A DNA stretch of 64,000 nt from Sternotherus odoratus. Its lineage: Eukaryota; Chordata; Testudines; Kinosternidae. This document shows positions 25,550 through 37,400 of this stretch, piece by piece. Every line of letters starts with the position of its first letter. Position 1 is the first letter of the stretch. A program made the position numbers and the translations under genes. The notes under the pieces were generated by a model. That model did no database searches. It had not been told where the DNA came from and saw nothing but the letters and a program-made list of their open reading frames with translations. Where the stretch lies: assembly GCA_032164245.1 (NCBI GenBank), contig JAVMKO010000002.1:58251840-58315839 (forward strand). Direction: 5' to 3'.

Positions 25550-25980
25550 TGTGGCAGGGTGCTGGCCAGGAGTGCCTGAGCCAGCCCTGCCGGCCCTTTA
25601 AGAGGGAGCAGAAGCCTGCAAACCTCCCTTGCAGAAAGGCTAATTAGCCACCTGGCTTGCAGGGCAATCAGCCTTGATGAGTGGCACCTGGCAGCCTCCT
25701 CAGGGGGATAAAAGGCCTGCCAGGAAGCAAGCCTAGTGTGGTGTGTATAGAGTGTGGTGTGGTTTGAGTGATTCAGAGCTGTGGGTTTGAGCTATTCAAG
25801 AGTTGCAAACTGTAAACTGGAGTATACAGAGTCTGTGGAGCTGTGAGTTGTATACTGAAGGACTGGACAAGCTGTATGTATTGGTGGTGGGGCCTGCACT
25901 GTGAATAAAGAGCACTGTTTGGAGCAGAGAAGGGTTTCCTGCCTGTGTTCCTGAGAGGGGTGAGAGAGCGGTCTGTCACA
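25550..25980 (+). mobile_element. Solo LTR of a retrotransposon, with target duplication
   Basis: A 431-bp unit starting TGTGGCAGGGTG and ending GTCTGTCACA (5'-TG...CA-3'), flanked by the 4-bp duplication ATTC (25546-25549 and 25981-25984). It has a TATA-like GGATAAAAGGCC about 150 bp in and a GTGAATAAAGAG polyadenylation signal about 75 bp before the end, in the order U3-R-U5 on the plus strand. No internal region lies next to it, so it is a recombined solo LTR. Family is probably Gypsy-like by length and duplication size, but that is inference. Confidence 0.8.
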
Positions 25981-25984
25981 ATTC

Positions 25985-27336
25985 CAACTAACAGGTAGAA
26001 ACTTCAGTTTGAAGAAACATCTTTGGCATTCAGCGCCATGAGTCACATATTGATTTTTCAACTGGAGAATGAGCCATCCTAATCCATGCTCAGAGATTCT
26101 GGATAGAAACTGAGATACACTTTTTGTCCTCTTGTTTAGGGCCCAAGTCACATGTTACAGGCCAATTCATTGAGGTGAGGCCTTTTAAGCAACTAAGTTT
26201 AACTGTTTAACACAACAGGAGCTGGCAGGTATGAAAAGGAGAGAGAGGAGCCTGACAGAGTGATCTGTACTGACCTTTCCCCTGGCTTATACCACTGATG
26301 TCTTTGGAACTAAAAATCTGCCAGGATACGGGGCGAGTCTGTGATGGGATGTACAAACCTCTCACTTGAGAACAAGGGATTAAGGAGCAGCTCTGGGCCC
26401 AGGCGACCCTGCTTGGCCACACCTGCAGAGCCTGGGCAAACTGGAGGTAGAGCTGAAAAGGGGGAGCAGAGCACGGACAGAAGAAAGGGACAGAAGTATG
26501 GTCTGAGGAAATCATCGCTCTGGAGCTCCTTTTGCTTGAGACCTGACCAAGCTTGCAAAGAAGAGACTGGTGACTGCTCGGGAAGGTTGGAAACTTTATT
26601 TTTGATTCAGTTCTTTAATTTATTCTGTGGGTTGAAACAGGGACTCAGCTAGGGAGTGATCCAGGGAGGCAGCTATTTAGCACCAAAGGTGTAGAACTTG
26701 GCTGTCCATCGATTGGAGCTGGTGTAGACGGTGGGCCTGGGATCCCCTATCAACCCCTAGAGATTGGGCAACAATAGACGTCTACGCCTCAGCAGGGAAT
26801 CCAGATGGGGAAGGCCGTGTGCCAGCTAAGGAGAAAGCCCAGAAGCCCCTGTGGGCATCAAAAAACTTTCCTATGATAGGACTTTCTTTTGTATACCCTA
26901 AAAGGAGTGGATTGGAATGTGGGACCCAGTCAGAGGGAAAAGCTGCAATAGAAGGGACTGATCCCACAGGACAGAGTTGTAGCAGAAAGGGGAGATGTCA
27001 GGGAGGGGGACCATTTGATACTCCCTGTGGCACTAATGGTGAGTCACTTTTCCCAGACTCCAACAGCCTATTCCTTGGGAAGTCTGAAAGGTATAAAAAA
27101 CATCCTCTTATCTCTACCCTTACGGAGGAACTCAATAAGAGAATCCATGGAGATTCTCTCACCTTGTGGTCCCATCTGTGGGTTCTTCCATAGCAGAAGT
27201 ATGAGCTGGGCTCTTGTTTAAAAAAATCAGTTAAGGTTAATAAGAGACAAAAACCTCTCACATCATGTACGAAATTAAGCACTGAAAACAAGTAAATGAA
27301 TAGTTAAGGATGTTATAAACATGACACTGATCACCG
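25985..27336. other. Intergenic; possible LTR-like fragment at about 26.34-26.78 kb
   Basis: TGTGATGGGATGTACAAACC to CAACCCCTAGAGATTGGG has the GA-rich, exon-free look of turtle LTR or ERV fragments, but I see no clean termini. The rest is unrecognised. Confidence 0.3.
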
Positions 27337-27338
27337 TA

Positions 27339-28249
27339 CAGGAATGCCTCACTTAAAATCATCCTGGTTAATGTTGTTGCTGATCAATTAGGGAACACAC
27401 TTGTTTAAAGTTGTGCAATGGTCCCTTCTAATGTTGTTTGGCAGATGCCTGCTTTATCCAATGCTTGCAGGAAGAGCAGCCCGTTGCAGCTAGCTGGTGG
27501 GTGGTTGGAACCAGGGTGGACTGTCAGCTCCCCCATCAGCTCCCTGCTCCCCTAAGTTCCCTGTGCAACAGATGCCCAGCAGGCTATCAATTGCTGGCAG
27601 TTCAGATGTCCCTTCCCCCACTGTCATGTGCTGCTCCTGCCCTCTGCCTTAGAGCTGCTCCCCGGAGCCTCCTGCTTGCTGTGGGGGGAGGGAGAGGAGG
27701 AAGAGGGGGGCTAAATCCCCCTCCCCACTGCTCCTGAACCCCACTTACCCATCTTCCATAGAGGAGGGAGCTTGCTCTGGAAGCAGCTGAGACTCAGCTT
27801 GCTGATCTAATTAACAAGGCAGTCTATTTAAAGGGGAAATGCACATCCCCCCCCCACACATGGTGTGTGTCTCTGTCTGCCCTCCCTCCTTTCCTGCTGC
27901 CTCACAGAGTGTGAGATTTAACCCTTGAGGACTCAGACAATTGCTAGTTCATCATTTAGCAGTAAGGCATTCCCTTGAAAATATCCCACCCTCTGACTCC
28001 TCCACCAAGCTTCACAATCATCGTTGTTGTGTACCAGTATTAAATTGTTTGTTTAAAATTTATATTCTCTCTCTCTTGGTGTGTGTATATATACATATAT
28101 ATGTCTTTTGTTTGGTGAAAACTTTTTCTCTGGAACCTAACCCCTTCATTTTACATTAATTCTTATGGGGAAATTGGATTCGCTTAACATTGTTTCACTT
28201 AGTCACATTTTTCAGGAACATAACTACAACTTTAAGTGAAGAGTTCCTG
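27339..28249. mobile_element. Tigger-like (TcMar) non-autonomous transposon, copy A
   Basis: Left CAGGAATGCCTCACTTAA and right TTTAAGTGAAGAGTTCCTG are inverted ends flanked by TA (27337-27338 and 28250-28251), as expected for Tc1/mariner-type insertion. The GC-rich interior (GGAAGAGCAGCCCGTTGCAG, AGCTAGCTGGTGG) is shared with copy B at 50054-51225. No transposase frame is present. Confidence 0.75.
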
Positions 28250-28251
28250 TA

Positions 28252-28829
28252 AATGCCTACACTTTGTTCACATACCAAAAAAAGTTATATTTCCTCTCAA
28301 CACAACAATCTAACTCTGACCCAAAGATTTTTGTTCTTCATTTTGATATCTAAATATTTTTTCTTTAAAGAATACATTAGGTAGAACATATCACTGCGAG
28401 CACCTTCCTAAGATGTGGATGGGATAATGAACCACTTGCAACAGTGTGTGAGCAAAACAAATATAACATTTTCCAGTCAGATCACCACCTGTTAACTGGG
28501 TAGAGTAGTGAAATTTGATAGGTATCTGTACCTCCAACTGAGGCTGATCATTATGAAAAGTATCATGTTTCTTTTAAGTTTTTCTTTGTTCAGAAATGCT
28601 CCATGCTGTGTTTGTTTTTGTGGCTATTGATGAAAGGATAATATTCAGTTTGACTCAGAAGTCATGGTTCTTCAGTTGTCAAGACATATTATTTCCATAT
28701 ACTTGATCTAAATAATGTGTTTTCACTTACTGTGGGATTTGTGATGGCCTTAACTTTTCATTTCCTGGCTTGCCAGGGCTCTGACCTTGTACATGATGTG
28801 ATAGTGACAGGTACCTATGTACCGAAGTG
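28252..28829. other. Intergenic, no gene recognised
   Basis: AT-rich stretch with nothing recognised. Confidence 0.35.
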
Positions 28830-29520
28830 TAACAGGGCAGGACTCACAACTTCGCACCTCCTGCTGGCAGCGCTAGGAATTAGGTCTTGGTTGTTGGTGC
28901 GCCTTCCACTAGTGGTGTCTCACCACCATCACTTCTGCTCGACCTCTAAGACCCACGTCATCCTCTTCTGGGCATGGTCCTCCAGCTGTGCCCCACTCCA
29001 CTTTCTCCCCCTTCTCGGGGAACTGGCAATCTCTAGTCCATCCACTTGCTGCTGTGGCTTGCTGCAGCCTTTGGTCTAGCCTCTCACCTCGGGATAACTG
29101 CAGTCCAAATACTGGCTATCCCCTCTGGCAAGTGAGGGAAAAAGGAGGAGGGGCAGGCCCATCCACTACTCCAGGCCACAACCCAGGGACCCCATAGCTG
29201 GCAACCATGTGCTGCTGCTCTCCAACCCCCATCACCTATTTTCCTAGGCTACTTCCCTGGAGTCCTAGTTCCTTCCTGGCCCTTTGTATCAAGGGCCTCA
29301 ATCTAGCAGTCCTCAGGGTGGAGCTCCCTATCCAGCAGGGTGCAAAGGGCCTGGAAAGCTACCCTGCCAAGGCAGCGAGGAATTTCCCTGGCACTGAGAA
29401 ATTCCTGGTTGGTGTACAGCTGACATGGCCAGCTTTATGCCTCCTGCTCCTGGTCCCCAGGGGTGTGTTGGGATGGGAGGGGGCATGACTGGATCATACG
29501 GTGCTCTGGTGAGCCCTGAC
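28830..29520. repeat. LTR-like interspersed repeat, boundaries uncertain
   Basis: Starts near TGTAACAGGGCAGGACTCAC and continues as GC- and CT-rich DNA with long unsupported open frames, resembling turtle LTR fragments. No TG...CA pair or target duplication could be fixed. Confidence 0.3.
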
Positions 29521-30715
29521 AGCCTGCTGGCACCATAAGTTAGAGCAGCTCTGAAGATGCTACGGCTGTGGCTCTAGGACTGAGGACACACAAAGGTACA
29601 ACATTTTAATTCAATATTTTTCTTGAATGCCACTTGCTTCCATGTAGCCATCCACCCAGATCTGAGGAACATGCCCCACAGTGTGGCTTGTCCACCAGCT
29701 TGCCCTGGACTCAACCCAGGTGGACTTAGGTAGGAGGGACTTCAGTAGTTCCAGGGGAAGATGGGAGGAAGTACCACAGCTGCTGATTTTCCCCGTCCCC
29801 TGTACCATCAAGTTGATGTTGCTGACTCCTGCTTCCCTATGTTAGTGGAGAGGAGTGTTTAGATTTTCCATATCCCCTTAGTTAGTCTGCTCAGAATTCA
29901 GGCTGAAGGAGGAATGTCGTAACTGACATGATAGTTTGCTTCACTTAAATGAGTCTTCTTATTGTCATGAAAACATAAACCCCTTCGATACAGGACAGTC
30001 TAGGATTGGTTTGCTGAACAATTTATGGAACCATGTTCAGGAGTCTGAATTAGTGTCAAAGAGGGTTATATTTTTTGCATTCTTTGACAGTATTATCCTA
30101 ATTAACCCAGAATTTAGCATATTTACATTTCAAAGATACACGGCAAGAGGAGAGAATTTGGGGGCTATTTCAAAGACAGTACATCAATCACACAACTGTG
30201 AAAATAGTAAGACTGCAAATTTGTACAAAATGGTCCTGAAAACTAGATAGCTTACACTTAATGAATATGCAAGTAATCTCCCATTAATGTGCATAAGTTA
30301 TTACTGTGACTATTTATGCAGAGATTGCCCTTTAATTATAGCCTGTAAAATTATTACAGGCTCTCCGGCAAGACTGAACAGTGCATATAGTCATCATCTC
30401 GCAGAGCAGTTTTTCTTGATGCTAAAGTAAAAGCCTTTGTGAATCCAAATGTCTCTTTTTTATTTTTTTTAATGTTCTTGCAATTGCAGAATAGCTTTGA
30501 AAAAAGTAGCAGCCATGAGCCCTCTCTTTGTTTCTGCCTGACAGAATCATTTCTATACAAAGCTAAACCTCCGCTCTTGCATTCAGACAGAAGTATGAAA
30601 GATCAAAGCGCCCCATCCTTAAAGGAGCTAAAATTAAACGGTTTCACTTGATGGGAATACATTGGGAGACAGAGCACATCGAGACAAGCCGTGTGTTGGA
30701 AAACTATTTGTACAG
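29521..30715. other. Intergenic, no gene recognised
   Basis: AT-rich; nothing recognised. Confidence 0.35.
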
Positions 30716-30718
30716 GGA

Positions 30719-30880
30719 TTGCGACCAAGTGGTTAGAGCTGAGGTCAAAATGCTTGGGTTCCATTTCTAGCTTAGTTATTGAACTGGTATGGCACCTTGG
30801 ACACATCACTTAGCTAACCTGAGGCACAGTTATCTCAGAAGGATTTTATAAGGGTTCATTTAGGTGCTGATAATTGGAAA
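30719..30880 (+). mobile_element. MIR-type SINE remnant
   Basis: Order of TGGTTAGAGC, GGTTCCATTTCTAGC, CACCTTGGACACATCACTTAG and CTGAGGCACAGTTATCTC follows the MIR core-SINE (tRNA-derived, ancient amniote). Strongly diverged. Confidence 0.55.
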
Positions 30881-30995
30881 AAAGTTCCAATTGAAGTCAA
30901 TGAGAGCTTGACTTGAGTAAGACATTGTACCCCAATGTTTACAAAGTGTTTTGAGAATGAAAAGGGGTGATATATGCTTAATTCTAGCAATCATA

Positions 30996-31946
30996 TCTAT
31001 ATATATAAAAGTCAAATGGTGTATGCGTGTATGTGTGCATGTATGTACGTGCACTTACTCCTTCCATACCGTTTGAGCTAGAGACTTGAAATTTGGTACA
31101 GTTCTAGGTCTTAGGGTCCTAATCAGGGTAAGAGTCGAAAATTTTTCAAATCTCATCTCTGACGCCCCCCAGGGGTGAAATTATTTAAAGGCCAATCACA
31201 TCAGCTGGGCAGCTGCTGTTCTCTGTGACATAGTTATGATGTCATAATACCCCCTCCAACGGACCCCGCACTCGCTCAGCTCTGCCCCCTCCCCCCTCCA
31301 ACGGACCCCGCACTCGCTCAGCTCTCTGCCCCCTCCCCACCTCCGACGGACCCGAGTTGGGTTTGGTCGGAGGGTAAGTGAGGTGGGGGTGTCGGGTTTG
31401 GTCCGGGGGTGAGGTGGGGGTGTTGGGTTTGGTCGGGGGGGGTGGGAAGGTGTTGGGGTGGGTGAGGGGTGAGGGGTGGGTGTTGGGGTTGGTCAGGGGG
31501 TGTTGGGTTTGGTGGGGGGTAAGGTGGGGGTGTTGGGTTTGTTTGGGGGGGTGAGGAGGAGGTTCGGGGTTGGTCGAGAGGTAAGTGAGGTCTGGGTGTC
31601 GGGTTTGTTTGTGGTGGTAGGTAGGGGTGTCGGGTTTGGTTGTGGGGGAAAGTGAGGTGGGTGTGTCAGGTTTGGTCTACGGGGGGTGAGGTGTGGGTGT
31701 TGGTCAGGGAGTGTTGGTAGCAGGGTGACGTGGGGGTGTTGGGTTTGAGTGGGGGGGTGAAAATATGAGTCGGGGTTGGTCGAGTGGTAAGTGCCGTGGG
31801 GGTGTCGGGTTTGGTCGGGGGGGTGAGGTGGGGGTATCAGGTTTGCTCTCTGCCCCCTCCCCCCTCCAATGGACCCCGCACTCGCTCAGCTCTCTGCCCC
31901 CTCCCCACCTCAAACTGACCCGAACAACACCGGGTATTTTCGCTAG
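30996..31946 (+). mobile_element. Probable non-autonomous Helitron
   Basis: Starts TCTATATATATAAAAG directly after an A and ends CGCTAG directly before a T, the A^TC...CTRR^T insertion rule of Helitrons, with no target duplication. A short hairpin (ACCCG..CGGGT, 31918-31935) sits 7 bases before the terminal CTAG. The 5' end resembles the TC-TATATA-TAAAA start of known vertebrate Helitrons. The interior has no RepHel frame. It holds a G-rich minisatellite (about 31350-31850) bracketed by two copies of a C-rich segment (31276-31345 and 31850-31915), the second being the natural 3' region. Confidence 0.65.
31350..31850. repeat. G-rich degenerate minisatellite
   Basis: Repeated GTGTTGGGTTTGGTCGGGGG-type units alternating with GTGAGGTGGG, of irregular length (roughly 30-45 bp). 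Runs of G are dense on the plus strand, so quadruplex formation is plausible. Lies within the Helitron. Confidence 0.75.
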
Positions 31947-32008
31947 TGTGTGTGTGTATGTATGTATATATGTATGTATATGTATATGTGTGTATATATA
32001 TATATATG
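31947..32008. repeat. (TG)n/(TATG)n/(TA)n microsatellite
   Basis: Compound simple repeat immediately following the Helitron 3' end. Confidence 0.9.
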
Positions 32009-32575
32009 CTAGAATTAAGCAAATGGCCTGATTGGCCCCTTTAAGAGAGGGCAGGGGTGTCCAGTCCACCTGTGACTGATTACTTACCTGCTGTCCAGTT
32101 GGGCTTAAGAGAGGCACCGGGGCCTTTCAAAGGGAAAGCGGCTGCCACCTGTGGACCTCTCTCAGCCCAGGGAGGTGAGAGAAGAGTTGTTGCTGAAAGG
32201 CTGAGGAAGGAAGCAGCTAGAAGAGCAGACTGAAAATCCAGCAAAGGCCCAAAATGGGGGACTGCAATGTTCTGACCTCCAGGGGACAGATTAAATCAAC
32301 AGAGTCTGGGAAGGGCTAATAATTGTACCTAGTGGAGAGGCTGGGAGCTAGAAAGACCTTAGGGAGGAGAGGCTGTGCTCAGTGTGAGACTGGGTGAAAT
32401 ACATTTTTCTTTGGGTTTATTTTATGTTGATAAACCAGTTCCCCAAAAGTGGTGCTGATATTGGACATAAGCTTCTGTGGATCATTCCTGGGAACTTGTG
32501 AAGGAGAAATTGAGGCAGGCCACCTCAGAGCCATGTTCCCCCAGCAGGGGGCATTACACGGTAAACACACACTTC
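32009..32575 (+). repeat. LTR-like interspersed repeat
   Basis: GGCCTGATTGGCCCCTTTAAG at the start, a GA-rich middle, then GTTTATTTTATGTTGATAAA and GGCAGGCC. This layout resembles turtle LTR fragments, but ends and duplication are not clear. Confidence 0.35.
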
Positions 32576-33470
32576 TACACCTCCCCACTTCACCTGAGAA
32601 TCCTGAAATGTGTGAGCTGATCGCAATTGGAATGTTAGAGCGTTATTACACCACCTGTGATCCTTGTAACTATCAAAGGGCAGGTTATGAATTAATATTG
32701 CTTCACGCTTTACAGAAAGATTTTACATCTGAGGAGCTCAAAGAACTTTAGCACAGAAATGAATTAAGCCTCCAACAAGAAGTGTGTTACACCTTCCAGG
32801 AAATCTTGAGCCCCTAATGTTGCATAAGCCACTGCTTGATTCACCCTTGTTCATTTCTAGTGTGTTGATATTCCTCTTTTTTTCCTGGCATTTCAAGCTA
32901 TTGCAAATAAAGTCTAAAAATAAACAAGGCTCACAAGTTAATTGAAGTATCACCATGAGTTTTTTAAATGGTGCCTAGCACTTTTCAAATACATTTCTCC
33001 TCTCATTTAAATGATTTTTGGAAGCATAGTAAAGAATATATAAAAATTGACCTTGCTCAAGAGTCACTTAAAAAAATCATTCTAAGTCCCATTTGTTAAA
33101 TGCTCTAACTTGGTGCTCTTAGATCTGGCGTATCATATGGCAGTTTAGCATTAGAAGCAGGGCCCTCATTAGGAAGAATATAGTTTGAGAACCCATTGAA
33201 GGCTGAAATTCATGGCTGGGCAAAGGGAGGAAGGAAGAGCAGAAGTTAGCACTGCAGAATAGCACCGATCAAGCTCCAAATTCCTATCCTCATTTTCAAA
33301 CAATAGCGAACCAGATCCATAGAACTAAAGACAATATTTGTAGTTAGTGATCAGGGTCATATATAGTAACCTTTTACCAAAGAGGAAGCCTCTGAGTTTC
33401 TTATAGACTTCAGCATCACTGTAAAAAACAAAGAAAGCTGACTTTGCCTATCTTTGGGGCAAGAGGGTTG
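32576..33470. other. Intergenic, no gene recognised
   Basis: AT-rich. One plus-strand frame (to 32751, containing IAIGMLERYYTT) is unrecognised and lacks splice signals. Confidence 0.35.
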
Positions 33471-33595
33471 GTCTTGAATCTTATAAAATCTAGGTTCACA
33501 CCCCAGCCCAGCCGCAGGCTGTGTGACCTTTGGCAAGTCATTTAATGTCCCTTTGCCACAATTTCCTATCTGTGGTGATGGGGGTCAGATATAGT
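33471..33595 (+). mobile_element. MIR-type SINE remnant
   Basis: AGGTTCACACCCCAGCCCAG, GTGTGACCTTTGGCAAGTCA and CACAATTTCCTATCTGTGG match the MIR core and tail pattern. Confidence 0.65.
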
Positions 33596-34044
33596 TAAAA
33601 TTTAGGAATACAATCTATATCACTGAAGAAATCCAATCTTACAGTTCCTGAACAGACAGAACTCCTTTTGACTTCAATGTTAGCTGCAGGCTAATGATGC
33701 CTAACATGAAAAACATATTTTAACTAACTGTACCTCTTCTGTTATCACAGATGCAGACTTAAACCTAAAACTCTGTGCCCCATTAGAGTACATCTGCTTA
33801 GTACAGGAGCTCTCTGTGGGCTAACAGAGAAGGAATTCTCATCTCTCCAGGGCATAAAATGCCTTGGAATGACTCTGATTACTAGTGTGGCCTCCAAGTT
33901 TCAGTAGCTCCCAAGCATGTTTAACTTTCCTTATGTGACCTGGTAGCAGAATGCACAAGGGAGTCTTGGTCCATGATCGGGGCTCCTGGGCACTGCAGTA
34001 ATAATCACTAGATTGTGGTATGTGAGCATATGACTGGGAATAAT

Positions 34045-34425
34045 GACATGAAACTATGAAAGGGAAGTTTTATTCTGAGTACCAGGAAAAGTTTCTGCCC
34101 ATTGATGTAATAGGCTGCGGGGTAGCCTCCTCAGGAAAGTGGTGGAAATGCTGCCATTTGGGATGTTTAGTTACTATATGTTTGTACGGTAGGTAAATGA
34201 AATTGCTGACAGCACAAGCCATCTTCTTACATAACCAGTGATAGTGGGGGCCTCAGTTTTACAAGAAAATACAGCAGCATAATTGGGGCTGTGTAGGTCT
34301 TGGGTCATGGTCTGGAAAACACACTGGAAAATGTACTCTAGGGAACAATCTTGCCCTAGCCCCAGAGAGATGGAATGAATAATCTAATAGCCATTTCCAT
34401 CTCAAACGTCTATGATTCTATGACA
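34045..34425 (+). mobile_element. CR1 LINE 3' end
   Basis: GGCTGCGGGGTAGCCTCCTC, GTGGTGGAAATGCTGCC, GGAACAATCTTGCCCTAGCC and the terminal GTCTATGATTCTATGAC, the hallmark octamer-repeat end of CR1. 5'-truncated, non-coding. Confidence 0.75.
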
Positions 34426-37400
34426 TGCATTGGTTCTGAAACAGCTGGTTCATCCATTCTCTACTGGCTCCACCCCCTCACAGCTCGCCTCCAAACTCCC
34501 TCCTGCCTCACTGGTGTTTAGTGAGTCCAATGGAGCTGGGCTTTGCAGTGCAGAGAAGGTATGGATCCCCTGCATGTGTTCCGGAAATCAAGTTGTCTGC
34601 CCCACAAAACATGGTGGAGCTGCACCAATCCTGAAAAATTCAGAGCTCTAGAAGGTTTTGACCTCTTTCCTTTGCAACTGCACTCACACCACACTCCGCA
34701 TGGATAATGTTGTTTCACACCCTCAGTCAGCTTTCAAACCTATGGCAGAGTGTTATCACCTCTGGGAATTGGGTTTTAACTAAAGAAAAATACTTTAGCT
34801 CTGCAGTTTTACAAAAGGGTGGTTAATATTGCACCCCTGAATGATTTCTGTCTTACCCTATATTTGAACACATCCCACATACCAGGTTGTCTTCATACAT
34901 TCTCTCCAGGGTATATTCTTGCCACATATGAACAGAACACACCTTGGAGGAATGTCAGTAAAAATCTGGATCTCTTCATCTTACTATATATTCTCCTAGA
35001 CCATCATGCAACTGTCTTATCCCCCTCAATTGATTACTATAAATTAGCTCCTGAATTAAACCCTTTTGTTTCATTTGTTTGAAAGCAACCCCAGAAAATT
35101 TGGGGGAAAACTCATCCGTTCCATTTTCATTGCAATTACAACATATGTTGGAGAAGAGATTGTAACTGACTAGACTCCGTAATAAGGGACTGCTAAATGA
35201 ATAGAAAATTCTAAGTGACAAGTCCAATTATTGGTGCGAATCTATCAGTGCTTTCTTATTCTTTTCAGACACCCCCTTTTTCCTACTCCACCAAGATATT
35301 TGGATAACTTTGGGCTTGTTCTTACCTTAAAAAGCTGCCGAGCTTCCTTGGAGTCTTCCTCATTTTCATTTTGTTGGGTTTCCTTTGCCTTGTAACTGTC
35401 TGCATTATTGCTGTGTGCCCCAAAGGGGAGCAAATATTGCCTCCACATTGATTGTATAAGGGGCTGTCCCTGGAGCTGATTCCACAATGAGTGCTCTTGG
35501 AAAAGCACAATCCTAAACAAACAAAACTAAATCCCAAACATTGGGCTGAATGGCAACAGCATCAGAAGAGTTAACTTCTTCCCTTAAACACATGGGCAAA
35601 TGTCTGGACCTCTTGCAGTTTGCTGGGTCCTTACTGCAATATTGACGGTTGTGCAGACAGACATGCTAATCTGCTCTCTCAGATCCAGTGCCTTATCCAC
35701 AGAGCATTAACTCATGGTTCCTTCCAGTTTAGAGATTAGATTTATTATTATGTATGTCTTGGTATGTTGAGGCAGGATTCAAAAGCCAAAAGTGCATACA
35801 GAATATCTTTCAGGAGATGCAGGCCTTCTTCATGAACCTGCAATACAATTGCGGTGTACAAGTAATGAGTTTGATTTCTTGAAGAAAGAAGGAATTAGAC
35901 ATGGAGTGACACAATTCTACTTTGCATGCTCCATTAAACGGGAGAGTTCAATTTGGGTCAATGATATTTATCAATCACATGGTGCCCAATTTACTGAACA
36001 GATGGTCTAGAGTTAATCCTTTCAGTCTCAATGAAAATACCATATTAGCAGAAGCTATGTTTGCAGATAGAGACTTAAACTAAATTTAAAGACTGAAGCT
36101 TTAGGCAGATTATTAATAGACCCAGATCTTGTCTTTATACGTGCAACCACGGTGGATGCAGATGAACAGAACGTATTCATTCCTTAGCTGCATAAGAACT
36201 GGCATTCAGACTGTCTTATTGTTCTGAAATAAAGTTTCTGAAATAAAGGTAGGAGCAGAGTGGAAGAGGGAGGAAGGAATATTACGCTGTTAACATTCCA
36301 TTCAAATTGTGTAAATGTGACTTAAACTTCAGTTTGTTAGTAATACTCTTATATTGTTATCCGTGAGGAGAAATAACTGTTCTTTGATTGCCCTCTCACC
36401 TCTGTTAGGAGGCATCAAGGAACTGCTGAGAGAAAAGCCTTTCTTGGTCTTTTGAGTTTGCCTGAGTGAGATCAGTTACACTGGAAATCATTACCACATT
36501 CTGTAGTCCAGTATTTTACTTAGCTGGTGAGCTGCTGGTAAGGCTTAACCAATAGGTTTGTACTGCATCCTCTGGGCCAAACATGTTCTCTGTGAGACTG
36601 GATGGTGCTGTTTTCTCCTTAGCAGGGGAAGCTAGTGCTCTGTCTGGACATCTCTTTCATAGAGAAGAGAGAATGAGGATAGAGGACTTCCAGATGGGAG
36701 GTCTCTTTTTCTCCCACCAGGTGCTGCCACTACACCACCTACTGGCAGCAAAGCAGTGATCCCTGGTTAAGGACCAGCTGCTCCTATTGCTTCCTTTTCA
36801 GATTCCCATCTCTGGTGAAACCTTACTTCACAGGCTAGTGAAGAAGCAGAAGGAAGGGGAACAGGGCTTCTCTAAGGCAGGGAGAGTGGGTGGAGAGTGC
36901 GATCCTTCCCGTCCCACTTTCAGTGGAAGAGAGAGTCCTGGTTATTTTAGCCCCCAACTCCACTTATTTCTCAAGGTTCTAAGAATTATTAATTTTGTTC
37001 TGCTTCTGCAATTTCACAATCTCTCTCTCCAGCTCTCATTTCTGTACAGCCCTGTTCTTTCTGTATAGTACTTTACTGGACAAGATGATTTGATCCTGCT
37101 GAATATCTGGGGAGAAAATGGGAGATTTATTTATTCTAATCAAAAGCTAATTTATTTTTCTGTAATCAATACATCTTTCTTTTATCCAGAGTAATTTATG
37201 TTGGGCTCATTAAATGATCATCCAGAATTCAGTTATAAAGGAGTTAGAGTAATGAGTAGATTTTTCTTGCATGAAATTCACAAAATGTATTAAATTGGCT
37301 TTATCAGATCTTTTCAGGCCTGGAACTGATTTATTTAGGAGTTAATGAGGCATATGGTAAGTCCTAGTATCTGAGGAGTCTGTGTGGGTGGTGAGCAAGG

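Noticed and set aside
31350..31850. CRISPR-like direct repeats
   Set aside because: Units are degenerate, G-rich and of irregular length, without unique spacers, in vertebrate DNA.
31704..32117. A 137-codon minus frame with HIHTYIHT repeats
   Set aside because: It translates a microsatellite and the Helitron minisatellite.
32449..32751. A 100-codon plus frame with complex composition
   Set aside because: No splice sites or family resemblance; its first half lies in an LTR-like repeat.
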